Source: Halichondria panicea (lineage: Eukaryota; Porifera; Demospongiae; Suberitida; Halichondriidae). Taken from it: 64,000 nt of DNA. The position numbers and the translations under genes were made by a program. Below are positions 1 to 9,569 of this stretch, one piece after another. The DNA lies in assembly GCF_963675165.1 (NCBI RefSeq), contig NC_087382.1:992001-1056000 (forward strand). The letters are read 5' to 3'. The notes under the pieces are model-generated. The model saw only the letters and a program-made list of their open reading frames with translations. It searched no databases and was not told the DNA's origin. How positions within the stretch are numbered: the stretch's first letter is position 1; each line of letters starts with the position of its first letter.

Positions 1-185
1 GTGTCCAATGACCAGAAAAATTGTGAAAAAACATAGATTTTTGTTGGGCGGCTTTAAGAGATCCTGGAAGTTGGGCAAGGAGAGCTGTCTGAGGATCTGG
101 AATACCAGGGAATTGCTTTGATAGGGTGTTTAGACAAGCATCCATGTGCTTGTCAGTGAGTAAGCCTCCTTTCAGTAGTATCGAC
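1..185 (-). pseudogene. C48 (Ulp1-like) protease exon of the RecQ-MULE gene, part after the LTR-element insertion
   Basis: The minus strand has an open frame running off the left edge. It contains a stretch like LTDKHMDACLNTLSKQFPG followed by DPQTALLAQ, which resembles the start of the Ulp1/C48 protease-like domain found next to transposases in many marine invertebrate elements. The exon is split by the Ty3/Gypsy element at 186-4540. If the element and one copy of the TCGAC target duplication are ignored, the frame continues without a shift from the exon part at 4541-4624. The catalytic His/Asp/Cys residues would lie beyond the window, so the protease call is an inference from the N-terminal part only. 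Confidence 0.5.
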
Positions 186-335
186 TGTAATATGCTCTAG
201 AATCACTAGGTCTCATAAGATTCATAAGATATAATCAATCACTTTTAGTCCAGAACACATGTTATTACATAACTCAACATAAGCCATTACATCACTATAT
301 TGTAAGCTATAAATACAATAACCAATACTACTACA
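186..335 (-). repeat. 3' LTR of the Ty3/Gypsy element
   Basis: 150 bp with TG...CA ends, identical to 4391-4540. It is very short for an LTR. It lies directly after a polypurine tract on the minus strand. Confidence 0.95.
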
Positions 336-347
336 TCTCCCTTTCTT
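336..347 (-). promoter_or_regulatory. Polypurine tract of the Ty3/Gypsy element
   Basis: On the minus strand the sequence AAGAAAGGGAGA sits immediately upstream of the 3' LTR. This is the expected place and composition for the plus-strand primer of an LTR retrotransposon. Confidence 0.8.
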
Positions 348-367
348 AGTTCACTGTTCACCTAGGA

Positions 368-3300
368 TTATTTCCATGTTGGTTCGTATCGAGTAACAGG
401 ACGTGTTTGTCTGCCACTTCTCCGAGGAGTCTGTGTGTCCGTTTGAGTTTGAACTTGACTGTCGGATTCTGTCTGATTCTCAGATGTTTCTCTTTGCAGA
501 TTTATCTCAACTAGATTCCTTCTGTTTCTCCTATAGGTTCCACCTGGAGTGAGTACTGTGTAGGATCTTGGAGCTACTTCTTCGTCTACTATAGCTTCCT
601 CTTCTCGATCAGGTAGCCAAACCGTATTTCCTGGTATCAATTGAGATAACTCTCTAACTCCGTAGTGTTGATCGAATGTGTGCTTCTGTTTTGCTCTCTG
701 TGTCTCTTCTTTGTGTTCCAGAGACTCCACATTTGGGACCATCGGTTTCCTCATTTCTCTCGTTATCGGAACTGTTGTTCTGAGTTTTCGATTCATCAAG
801 AGCTCCGCTGGACTATACCCATTTTTGAGTGGTGTGGTTCGATAAACCAATAATGCTAAGTATGGATCCTTCTCTTTCTTGAGTAGATTCTTTAGCGTTC
901 CTATAGCTCTTTCTGCCTCTCCGTTACTTTGAGGGTGGTACGGACTTGACGTAACGTGATGAAATCCAAAGTTGTTAGCAAACTCTCGGTAGAGTCCTGA
1001 GCTGTACTGGGGTCCATTGTCTGACACTACCGTTTCGGGTATTCCATGTCTTGCAAAAATGCTTTTCGTGTGTCGCATTACTTCCTCTGTGGTTGTCTGT
1101 TTGAGTCTTGCAATTTCCATGTATCTCGAGTAATAATTGACAATCATCAAATAGTTTTCTTTCTTCCATTCGAATAGGTCAGTGCCTACTTTTTGAAATG
1201 GTAGATCCGGAAATTCTGAGGCAACTAGCGGTTCTGCTCTCTGCTTTTGTAGTTTACAACATTCTGGACAGCTTCTTACGAGCTCTTCCATTTGTTTAGA
1301 CAAGCCTGGCCACCAAACTGACACACGTGCTCGTTGTCTGCACTTCTCTATTCCCTGGTGACCTTGATGTAGCTTATCTAACATCTGTAGTCGCATTTCA
1401 GCTGGTATTAAGATCCTGTTTCCTCTCATCAGAATGCCGTTTTGTACTGACAATTCTGCAGCAACTTGGTAACATTGCTTGAGGGATCCTGTAAGTTGGT
1501 GTTTATCTGGCCATCCTTGCAGGCAATACTTTTTGAGTTGTTGACATGTTTCATCTTGGTTCTGTTTCTCTTTAATTTCTTCTAGGAGTTTATCTGACGC
1601 CGGAAGATGTTTCAAAACCATCTCTATATACACGTTTCCCTCTGCCTCTAGGTCGTGATTGTCTTGCATTGGATTACCGACTGGTGCTCTCGACAACATG
1701 TCTGCTACTATTAGATCCTTTCCAGGAACATGAGAAATAGTGTAGCAAAATCGCATCATTCGAAGTCGGAATCTTTGCACTCTGAGGGGTAATTTGTCCA
1801 ATGGCTTAACACTGAACAGGGGGACTAGTGGCTTGTGGTCAGTCTGGATGTGAAAGTCCATGCCAATGAGATACTCCGAATACCTTTCACTCGCCCATGT
1901 AAGTGCCAATGCCTCCTTTTCTATCTGTGCATATCGCTGCTCAGTAGGAGTCATCGATCTTGAGATGTATCCAATCGGTTTGAGATTCCCATCTGCTTGT
2001 TTCTGTAGGAGTGTGGCTCCAAGGCCATAGGAGGATGCATCTGCTGAGACTGTTGTGTCCAACATTGGGTCGAAAAGAGCTAAGACAGGGCTTGTTGTTA
2101 GCATCTCTTTGATCTGATCGAATGCACTTTGCTGTGGTTCTCCCCATGTCCACTGGTTGTCTTTGACCAATAAATCTCGTATCGGTTTGTTGATCTCTGC
2201 TAAATTCGGTGCAAATTTGCTCATCTGGTTTACTGTTCCCAGGAATCTGCGAACTTCTCGGACGTTCGTTGGGGTTGGAATCTTCTGGATCGCAGCCACT
2301 TTCTCTGGGTCTCCTCTTATGCCACTTTCGTCGATAATATGGCCCAGGAATCTTACTTGGTTCTGAGAAAACTTGCATTTCTCTTTGTTGAGTGTAAGAC
2401 CTTCTTTTCCAAGCTTGGTGAGCACCTTCGTCAGTCTCTCATCATGTTCTTGTTGGTTTGATCCATAGATGAGGAAATCATCGATCAGACATACTACTCC
2501 CTCCATATCTCCAACCATCTCTGACATTCGCCTTTGAAAATGCTCTGGAGCTGATGTGATGCCGAAAGGCAATCTGTGGAAGCAATACCTTCCAAAAGGG
2601 GTCATGAATGTGGTGAGGGGGATAGATTCTTCGGCAAGGGGAATTTGCCAGAACCCTGAATTGGCATCCAACTTGGAGAATATCTTTGCTCCTGCCAATT
2701 GCGCTAGGACTTGGTCCACTGAAGGTAATGGATGTCTCTCTCTGCGTACACTGTTGTTTAGGCGTGTTAGATCGACACAAATACGCACATTTCCATTCAG
2801 TTTTGGGGCTACCACCATGCCTGCACACCATTCAGTGGGCTGTGTGATCTTGCTTATCACTCCCTGTGTCTCCATTCGATCCAACTCTTGTTTCACTTTC
2901 TTCCGTAGCGGAACTGGAACTCGTCTTGGTATCGTAATGGCATATGGTGTGTGTTCGGGTTGGAGCTTGATATCGTATTCTGCTCTTAGTTTCCCCAGAC
3001 CTGTGAAGAGTTCTGGAAACTGTTTTGTTGGGTTTAGCTTTGCTGCTTTGACTTGGTCGATCATTTTGATCAGTCCTAGAGCTTCTATCGCTGGCTGTCC
3101 CAGTAGGGATTTGTGGAGATTCTTCACGACATAGATCTCTTGCTCTATCTCCCTGTCATTCCGTTTAATTTTTCCCATGAATTGTCCCATGACAGGAATC
3201 ACATACTTGTTTGGACCTCTGAATGTCTGATGTACTGGCGACAGTGGTGGGGCACCAGCTTTCTTGTACTCTCGTTCTGATATTAGGTTGACCTCTGCCC

Positions 3301-3535
3301 CTGTATCGATCTGAAATTCGGTGGGCTGTCCATTGAAGTCTAGAGTGATTTTCCATTGTTTATTTTCTTTTGATTGCACAGCTCCCAGAAAAAACTCCTC
3401 GCTTTTGTGTATTTCTCGGATGTGTTTAGTTTTGCACTGAGACTTGTAATGTCCTCGTTTTCCACACGTGGCATGTAGCCTCTTTAGCTGGGCAATGTTG
3501 CTTTTCATGTCCCGGTGTTTTTCCACAGCGGACAC
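368..3535 (-). CDS. pol: Ty3/Gypsy pol polyprotein (protease, RT, RNase H, integrase)
   Basis: A 1055-residue open frame. In order: the tail of a CCHC zinc knuckle (about residues 24-34), an aspartic protease with DTGA at 77-80, a reverse transcriptase with FSKLDANSGFWQIPL near 286-300 and the catalytic box LIDDF at 350-354 (the first residue of the usual YxDD box is replaced), an RNase H with a SADAS motif near 495 and its later DH pair, an integrase HHCC zinc finger (HQGHQG...CPECC), and an integrase core with GTDLFEW, VSDNGPQ and the downstream E in NGEAERA. The C-terminus is polar and Gln/Thr-rich. The annotated Met lies inside the zinc-knuckle region, so translation probably starts upstream in gag by frameshift or as a fusion. 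No internal stop is present. Confidence 0.95.
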   Translation of the reverse strand: MSAVEKHRDMKSNIAQLKRLHATCGKRGHYKSQCKTKHIREIHKSEEFFLGAVQSKENKQWKITLDFNGQPTEFQIDTGAEVNLISEREYKKAGAPPLSPVHQTFRGPNKYVIPVMGQFMGKIKRNDREIEQEIYVVKNLHKSLLGQPAIEALGLIKMIDQVKAAKLNPTKQFPELFTGLGKLRAEYDIKLQPEHTPYAITIPRRVPVPLRKKVKQELDRMETQGVISKITQPTEWCAGMVVAPKLNGNVRICVDLTRLNNSVRRERHPLPSVDQVLAQLAGAKIFSKLDANSGFWQIPLAEESIPLTTFMTPFGRYCFHRLPFGITSAPEHFQRRMSEMVGDMEGVVCLIDDFLIYGSNQQEHDERLTKVLTKLGKEGLTLNKEKCKFSQNQVRFLGHIIDESGIRGDPEKVAAIQKIPTPTNVREVRRFLGTVNQMSKFAPNLAEINKPIRDLLVKDNQWTWGEPQQSAFDQIKEMLTTSPVLALFDPMLDTTVSADASSYGLGATLLQKQADGNLKPIGYISRSMTPTEQRYAQIEKEALALTWASERYSEYLIGMDFHIQTDHKPLVPLFSVKPLDKLPLRVQRFRLRMMRFCYTISHVPGKDLIVADMLSRAPVGNPMQDNHDLEAEGNVYIEMVLKHLPASDKLLEEIKEKQNQDETCQQLKKYCLQGWPDKHQLTGSLKQCYQVAAELSVQNGILMRGNRILIPAEMRLQMLDKLHQGHQGIEKCRQRARVSVWWPGLSKQMEELVRSCPECCKLQKQRAEPLVASEFPDLPFQKVGTDLFEWKKENYLMIVNYYSRYMEIARLKQTTTEEVMRHTKSIFARHGIPETVVSDNGPQYSSGLYREFANNFGFHHVTSSPYHPQSNGEAERAIGTLKNLLKKEKDPYLALLVYRTTPLKNGYSPAELLMNRKLRTTVPITREMRKPMVPNVESLEHKEETQRAKQKHTFDQHYGVRELSQLIPGNTVWLPDREEEAIVDEEVAPRSYTVLTPGGTYRRNRRNLVEINLQRETSENQTESDSQVQTQTDTQTPRRSGRQTRPVTRYEPTWK

Positions 3536-4210
3536 AACTTATTTTGTCGTTAACAGTTTTATCGTTAAATCGTTTTCTGTTCTCGAAAGGTTGTCTTCCT
3601 TGTCCTTTTCCTTTAAATCCTTTTCGAAAGGCATTCACTTCTCTGGTATCTGGTTCTTTTTCTTTTCCTTGGCGGATTAATGGTTGTTGCATTTTAACAG
3701 TTTCTGCCTCTCTGGCTTGTGTGACTGCTTTCTCCAAGGTAAGTGCTGAGTCTAGCTGAAGTTTTAGTGACAAAGTCGCATCTCGAATGCCGACTACTAT
3801 TCTGTCCCTAATCATCTCTTCTTTCAGTACTCCATATGCACACTTCTCTGCTTGTGTGTGGAGAGCTGTTATGAAAGCATTGACAGTTTCTCCTTCTTCC
3901 TGTCTTCGTCTGTTAAACATGGCCCTCTCGTAAATGACATTGGTCCTTTTAACAAAGTGTCCATCGAACTTGCCTTTGACTGTTTCGTATTCCTTTTTTT
4001 GGTCTTCAGTCAAATCAAACGAGTGGAAGATGTCATCTGCCTGTGTTCCCATCGTATATATGATGTGTTGACCTGTGCTTTTTCTGGTTGCGCTTCCAGT
4101 CCTGATGCACTTCTAAAGCGTTCAAATCGCCTAATCCATTTTGTCCATTCGTTTGGAGTACCAAAGTTAAATGGTTCCGGAGGTGTGACTTGATACGTTG
4201 CTGTAGCCAT
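3426..4210 (-). pseudogene. gag: Ty3/Gypsy gag, broken by a frame change
   Basis: A start at 4210 gives MATATYQV... with a WTKWIRRFERFR motif, as in the gag capsid of many invertebrate Gypsy elements. This frame runs off near 4055. The second frame carries the rest of capsid (FDLTEDQKKEY, VIYERAMFNRR, VNAFITALHTQAE) and a first zinc knuckle CVRCGKTPGHEKQHC, then ends at 3426. The two frames are related by a small indel at about 4050-4065. A second shift separates gag from pol near 3475-3480, where the next zinc knuckle is read half in each frame. The gag/pol shift could be programmed; the one inside the capsid region is more likely a mutation or a sequence error. Confidence 0.85.
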
Positions 4211-4275
4211 CGTTCTTGGTTCTAGTTACTCTCTGATTTTTCACAAAACTCTTTGTAGTGTCTAAAGAAGAGTAC

Positions 4276-4293
4276 TAACCACCGCTTCCACCA
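4276..4293 (-). promoter_or_regulatory. Inner primer-binding site, degenerate
   Basis: On the minus strand TGGTGGAAGCGGTGGTTAG follows the extra LTR fragment. TGG is the complement of a tRNA CCA tail, and the next bases match the 3' end of a tRNA-Leu except for one or two changes. Confidence 0.7.
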
Positions 4294-4390
4294 TGTAATA
4301 TGCTCTAGAATCACTAGGTCTCATAAGATTCATAAGATATAATCACCAGTCATTTCGATGGCGTGGGTTCGGATCCCACCGCTGCCACCA
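4294..4390 (-). repeat. Duplicated 52-bp LTR end plus 45-bp copy of the 3' half of a tRNA-Leu
   Basis: 4294-4345 repeats the first 52 bp (plus-strand order) of the LTR. 4346-4390 reads, on the plus strand, as the 3' half of a type II tRNA ending in CCA: a long variable arm with a TTCG loop, a T arm GTGGG-TTCGGAT-CCCAC with a perfect 5-bp stem, and the acceptor 3' strand CGCTGCCACCA. It directly abuts the full LTR at 4391, so on the element's own strand it starts as the primer-binding site TGGTGGCAGCGGTGGG but is 45 nt long instead of about 18. It is a reverse-transcription copy of the primer tRNA, not a tRNA gene. Confidence 0.85.
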
Positions 4391-4540
4391 TGTAATATGC
4401 TCTAGAATCACTAGGTCTCATAAGATTCATAAGATATAATCAATCACTTTTAGTCCAGAACACATGTTATTACATAACTCAACATAAGCCATTACATCAC
4501 TATATTGTAAGCTATAAATACAATAACCAATACTACTACA
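4391..4540 (-). repeat. 5' LTR of the Ty3/Gypsy element
   Basis: 150 bp, identical to 186-335, followed by the target duplication TCGAC. Confidence 0.95.
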
Positions 4541-4624
4541 TCGACCTATCATTGTTCGTAAGTTTCAGAACTGAAATCCAATACTCGGTGGGTGTTGGAG
4601 GACTATCCGAGATCAGAATTTTAT
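4541..4624 (-). pseudogene. C48-like exon of the RecQ-MULE gene, part before the LTR-element insertion
   Basis: An acceptor (TTTTTATGCAG) precedes 4624 on the minus strand. The frame DKILISDSPPTPTEYW... runs to the target duplication and is in phase with the exon part at 1-185. This gives independent support that both halves are one exon interrupted by the retrotransposon. 4625-4825 is the intron to the next exon upstream. Confidence 0.55.
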
Positions 4625-4825
4625 CTGCATAAAAATAACTCAGTCTGAACGAATTCTATATGTAAATACTATACCTATAATTATATACATAAAATTAATG
4701 ATTTAAAGTGTACTCTCTTAATTGTTTGTACATCCTCCTATATGCGTAATTATAAAAATCATGTTAGATCGATCTACTAAATATAATACGCTTTGCCCCA
4801 TCTTCTCATAATTTTTAGTACCAAC

Positions 4826-6446
4826 CTGATTTCTCCTATTGCTGCTGTCTGCTAACTTAAAACTGTGTCTTGTTTTCTTGTGACCTGTTGGTGTATGATC
4901 ACCTGAATTGAATGCACGTTTTGTGTCGGGAGGACCTTCTGGGTCATCATTATCTGTGTGCAGTCTCTTTTGACGAGCTCGGTTTTGCTGGTCTGTCCTC
5001 TTGGAACGTGCACTTTCTGAAGGGCTGTCAAAGGATGTAGAGAGACCTTTTCTCTTTGCCATAATCTCTATACCTTTTGCCATATCCTCCCTATACGTGG
5101 CCATCATAGCTCCTTTTAAAGGAAGTGGGTGAGTAGGTTTGCCAAATCGATTGTGTAATTCTACCGCGTTTGTTGAGCTAGGTAACTCCCTGAAAGTTTC
5201 AGGATCCATCAGGCAGTAACATGGAGAGAGCATTCCTGTTTAAAAACATAGCTAAATGTACATGCTGATAAACATGCATTCATGTCAAATTATAATTATG
5301 CTCATTCAACTCACTCAAGTGGTTTGGTCTCATCCACCAGTTGCACCAGTTTTTGCTTGCCCTCCAATCGCTTGGCTTATGTTCCAAGCTGTAGTCTTTC
5401 AACAGTGCTGACTCGTCCAAGATTTGTACAGCTGATGAGAGTGGTTCGTCACCACATAAAACTTTAAATAAAGCCTCTACATGTGGTTTTGAGTCAAGGT
5501 TGGGAATGGCGTAAGCGATGGTAGTGAAAGCATTATGTGCCTTTGATTGTGACTTGTTAACTCTTTCGCTGACTCTTCTTACAAAGCGTTGGTAATGCAC
5601 CTATACGTACATATAGAAAGTAACAATAGAACATAATATATAGTCCAATTCTTTGGCTTACTTGGCAACCTTTCACCACTTTGTTGGCATTCTCTTCTCC
5701 AACTGCACTCTGAAGGCCTTTTAGTTGGGTGTCTGACCAGTCAGCGATGATTCCTTTTAGCGTATCTCCAACAGCAAACTCAGGATGTGCCACCTTTACT
5801 TGACTGAAAACAGCATGAAATGCTTGTTTGTAAGCAGGTGCATCCAACTTGTTCATTCGTACGCGAGCCACAACTGCCCCTGTGTATAATAATTAACAAT
5901 AAAACCGATAATTGTAAGTAAATACATATGTAACTTTAGTTACACTTACACTGGAGAGAACTGTAGTCAAAACAAACAATATTCAGCAGGTATTCCAGCT
6001 CAATAGATGCTTTGAACGTGGCATCTACTTCTGCGAAATCAGCCTTGCTAAGGATGTTTGCCATCATTGGACTCATGCTCACAACCCAGGTAGAAGTAGG
6101 ATTGAGAGAATAATTGCAGATGTATGGATGACCCAACTTTGCATACTCTTCCATATGCTCTGTATGAACAATAAAAACAGAGTTGTACATAACTATAGCC
6201 TCTTTCACGCATACTTTTACAATTATGCTAGAATTACTTTTTCGTAGCATTGCTCACCTGGGTTTCCCAACTGTTCATTCTGTTGTCGATCATACTTTAG
6301 TGTCTCGTCCTCAATTGTTAAGATCACTACTCCAGGAATTCTCTCCTCCTGAGGCTCTCTCAGAGTTGCTGTACGAAGGTTTTTCACTTTTCCCTTGTGT
6401 GCTGCGGCAAGAGACGCAGCTGCTGGTAGATATGATATCCCTTTGC
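4826..6446 (-). CDS. MULE-type DDE transposase region of the RecQ-MULE gene (five exons)
   Basis: Exons on the minus strand: 6258-6446, 5950-6159, 5662-5879, 5315-5600 and 4826-5235, each bounded by GT and AG. The first Asp lies in ADFAEVDATFK (5950-6159). The second lies in GIIADWSDTQLKGLQ (5662-5879). The CxxH motif C-Q-V-H is created by the splice between 5662 and 5600. The third acidic residue is in SSTNAVELHNR (4826-5235). This is the MULE-family arrangement, and all four diagnostic positions are present. After the E the last exon becomes polar and Lys/Arg-rich (RSKRTDQQNRARQKR), like a nuclear linker. It continues by splicing into the C48-like exon at 4624. It lies on the same strand as, and apparently in one transcript with, the helicase exons upstream. 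It may be a transposon gene or a domesticated one; copy number would tell. Confidence 0.8.
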
Positions 6447-6504
6447 CTGCAAAATGAGTAATGGTCATGAGCGTTATTTGATCATGCAGTTACAATGAAC
6501 TTAC

Positions 6505-7444
6505 CTGTCACTATGTCATGTGTCTTGAGTGTCGGATCGATTTGCAAGGCATGCTGAATGTCATATACAATCTTAGCGGGAACCTTAGTAGGGCCATGGA
6601 AAGAATGATTGTGGAAATTTGTTGATGCGAGGTTTCCTGTTCTCACAAGACCAGAAAGCCACCGCCGTTTGTCTTTGTTGTCAACTGGCCAGACATATAT
6701 AAATTCAACAGGACAGTCTTTGACAATATTGAGTGTGCTCTTAGAGTGTTCAGGGCAAGGACGATATTCCCTTGAAGATACTGTGTAGAAGCACCCCTTC
6801 ACAGAACAATGTTTAACCCCCCCCACATGCATGGTGCAATGCGATAGTTCACTTCTTGTCTAATCCCATCAATGCTGGTCATGATTTTTCGTGGAAGTCG
6901 TAGTTTGCCTTTTTCTAGTTGAATATCGTTGAAAAGAAAGTGTTCATCGTCCTCATATAGAAAGGGAGATGCGTGATGTCGGAAACATACCCTAATCTTT
7001 GAGGGTAAGCTGTTGAGAAATTTCCTGGATAATGATAATCTTCAGGTTTCTCGATTTCAAACCAATTGTCACTATCAGAGAGGAGGCTTGTGATTGTTGG
7101 CAAAAGACGTGTTCCTTTGCTGATTCTTGTCTTCTTAAAATTCGAGGGAGACGATGTTAAAGTATATGTTGTTGGTGGGGCTCCATGCAAAGGTGGCAGA
7201 TTGATTGGGGTGAGCACTTTAATCATCTTTCTTCCAGCGTCTGTGATTCGGTATTAAATACCATCGAAGACATTCTCTGATTGCCTTTGCCCAATTGCAT
7301 GCATCTGTCCAAGACACCACAGAGCCAGGCTTGCCGTATGCGAAGCCTCCACGCATTTTCAGACAAGAAAAAGTTAACGCCGAGTCCAAACGATTTGGCT
7401 TCATTTGTTTGCTCACAGCAGTATCCACGAAGCCACTCAGCAAT
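6505..7444 (-). pseudogene. RQC-like winged-helix and zinc-chelating region of the RecQ-MULE gene, with frame breaks
   Basis: One long exon after an acceptor at 7445 (GCACAG). It opens IAEWLRGYCCEQ, then WRLRIRQAWLCGVL and RITDAGRKMIKVL, which resemble the end of a RecQ RQC winged helix. A linker with KIRVCFRHHASPFLYED and RLPRKIMTSIDGIRQE follows, then a Cys/His module (CSVKGCFYTV, CPEH, CPVEFIYVWP, FHNHSFH) of the WRKY/FLYWCH type often found before MULE transposases. The frame changes at least three times: near 7226, near 7020, and in a run of eight G at 6817-6824 (plus strand C). The homopolymer site could be a sequence error. The exon ends at a GTAAG donor at 6504. Confidence 0.65.
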
Positions 7445-7532
7445 CTGTGCAATAATATAGAGATTGATAATTATACTATCAGTAGAATTACACATTCGTA
7501 TATTATGCATGTTAGTATAAGCAATCTTGTAC

Positions 7533-9409
7533 CTTTTTCTCTCCCTTGTTTGGAATTTCATCGACGACCTGGGCTATTGCAACTATTTCTTTCTGGCAGT
7601 CAGTCATTTCCAAAGACTCACTGCGAGAGCAAACATCACAACACTAAGTAGTCATCGAAACCTGGCCCTTTTCTCTCGTTTTATTGAAGTATTCAAGAAT
7701 GACACTCCTTCTACATTTCCCGTTATAGTGGGCAAGGGCAAATCTGCAAACACCAGCATCAAACTTAGCATGCATGTATTAATCACCTCCATACTGTTTG
7801 AAACTCCATGAGTAAAGTCTGCTGTTCATCTGAGGTCTTATCCTTGGTCCAATAGACTGCATGCTGTAAATCTGTTTCACTGAACATAAGCACTCCTGAA
7901 AAAAAGAGGCCTGATAGTTAATCAGCCTAAAATTATGTGCATAGTAAGGTATACACGTACATACATGCTTTAAAACGTCATGTTACTAAATAGACACTTT
8001 AATTACCTTTTGCTGGTCGTCCGTCTCTACCAGCTCTACCAAATTCTTGAACTAGTTCCTCAAGAGATGAAGGACACCCAACTCGCACCACTACTTCCAC
8101 ATCAGGAACATCCACACCCATCCCAAAGGTAGTAGTACATACCATAACCTGCATAATTATTAGTAAAAGAACCAAATTTGGGACAAACTATCTGCATGCA
8201 TACTGAACAAAATTATAAATCTTAGCACTGGTACCAGTGTGAGTAAAAAGTATACGAACATACCTGAATACCAGAATCAGATAGACACCAGTTATCAATT
8301 CAACAGCATTCACTTTGTCGTGGCTGGACATGTTTTTTCCATGAAAACTCCAAGTACTCAGCCCTTTTTCCCTCAGTGCAATAACCAATGGTGCTACATC
8401 TTTGACAAAGTCAATGTAAACAATCGCTCTCTGCTTCTGTACTATGTTTACAACATAATCGGCCAATTCAGTGTAGTAGGAAGGCCTACCTGTATGAACA
8501 TCATGTAATATTTAGGCCTGCATAATTGTTTGTATATACAACACGTACTTACTGAGGATGTAGTTGCGACGACATACACACTACATATAAAGTTTAAGGT
8601 TACCTTTCTTTGGCAGTTTCTTTAATTCATAGGCATGATAACGTATGTTCTCTTGGTTTATGCTTGCTACTTCCTGGCTTGGATTTCGTAGCATTGCTAG
8701 CAGTTGCACTTTGACTTGTGGTGTAGCAGTGGCAGTCAGGGTCATTAGTGGTACATTGGGGAAATGAAAACGCAGGTCTACCAGTGCTCCATATTCAGGT
8801 CTGCAAAATTACAGAGCAATGGTGTTGTATATTATTATGTGAATGCATGCATGCATGTGCAGTGTAATAAACTAGCAAAGATTAACACAATGCACATAAG
8901 TAAAGTACGTGTGCCATGTGGCATTACCTTAATGACTGCCAACTTGATATCAAATGAGCCTCGTCAACTGCAACCAACCCTATAGCTTGTTCTTCATAGC
9001 CAAATTCAGGAAAAATTCAGGGGGTTTTGTTGTCCCTCTTTCGTACAATGACTCGGGTGTGGTGAAAATGAGACGATAGTATTCACCTTGTTGTATTTGT
9101 TGAATAATGTTCTCTTTTTGGGCTGTACCAAGTAAAGCCGCCCTGATGCCTGTCTTGGTAAGCTTTTGTACTTGATCAACCATGAGGCTGATGATTGGCG
9201 AAATTACCAGTACAGTTTTGTTTTTACAAAGGGCAGGAATAACGTAGCATAGACTTTTCCCCTTCCTGTTGGTTGAACAATGAGGCTGTCTCTCCCCTGC
9301 ATTGTTGCAAGGATTGCGTTCATCTGCCACTGGTGGAGTCTGGGGATGCGGAAGTGTTGTGCTGCCAGACCGCATATTACAATCTGTTGCTTTTGTTTGT
9401 CGTGGATAT
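7533..9409 (-). pseudogene. RecQ-family DNA helicase region of the RecQ-MULE gene (six exons)
   Basis: Minus-strand exons: 8928-9409, 8604-8800, 8264-8489, 8007-8148, 7787-7895 and 7533-7743. Visible SF2/RecQ motifs in order: motif 0-like FRIPRLHQWQ; motif I QPTGRGK then GKSLCY; motif Ia ISPIISLMVDQVQ; motif II VAVDEAHLISSW; motif III PLMTLTATATPQV; motif IV AIVYIDFVKDV; motif V CTTTFGMGVDVPD; motif VI ELVQEFGRAGRDGRPAK; and the RecQ zinc region KCRRSVILEYF...CCDVC. This is an unmistakable RecQ helicase of the 3'-5' DNA-unwinding family. Frame breaks fall in the P-loop (about 9262), before DEAH (about 9010) and near 8310, and a TAG at 7644-7646 lies between the zinc-ligand cysteines. So this copy is either decayed or read with indel errors. 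Confidence 0.85.
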
Positions 9410-9569
9410 CTAAGCATACAAAGGAGAATTAAGACACGGTATACACACACATTGAAACACAAAGTACTTATCTAAGTAGACTCTTGAGCAAACACTATAC
9501 AATTAGGTGCGTGGATAAAAAAGTACCCAAGCATACTCGGATCCCTAATAATATTACGGATGTGTTTAC

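Larger units (their letters stand above)
186..4540 (-). mobile_element. Ty3/Gypsy LTR retrotransposon, near-complete and young
   Basis: Two 150-bp LTRs (186-335 and 4391-4540) read as identical base for base, begin TGTAATATG and end TACTACA, and are flanked by a perfect 5-bp target duplication TCGAC (181-185 and 4541-4545). Transcription is on the minus strand: LTR, primer site, gag, pol, polypurine tract, LTR. The order protease, reverse transcriptase, RNase H, integrase in one pol frame is that of Ty3/Gypsy (Metaviridae). Identical LTRs mean a very recent insertion. Two frame breaks, inside gag and at the gag/pol junction, make it doubtful that this copy is autonomous. It landed inside an exon of the RecQ-MULE gene. 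Confidence 0.95.

Noticed and set aside
665-3356. Many open frames on both strands inside pol
   Set aside because: All overlap the 1055-residue pol frame, which has full domain support.
4346-4390. A tRNA-Leu gene
   Set aside because: Only the 3' half is present and it includes an encoded CCA abutting an LTR, so it is a reverse-transcribed primer fragment.
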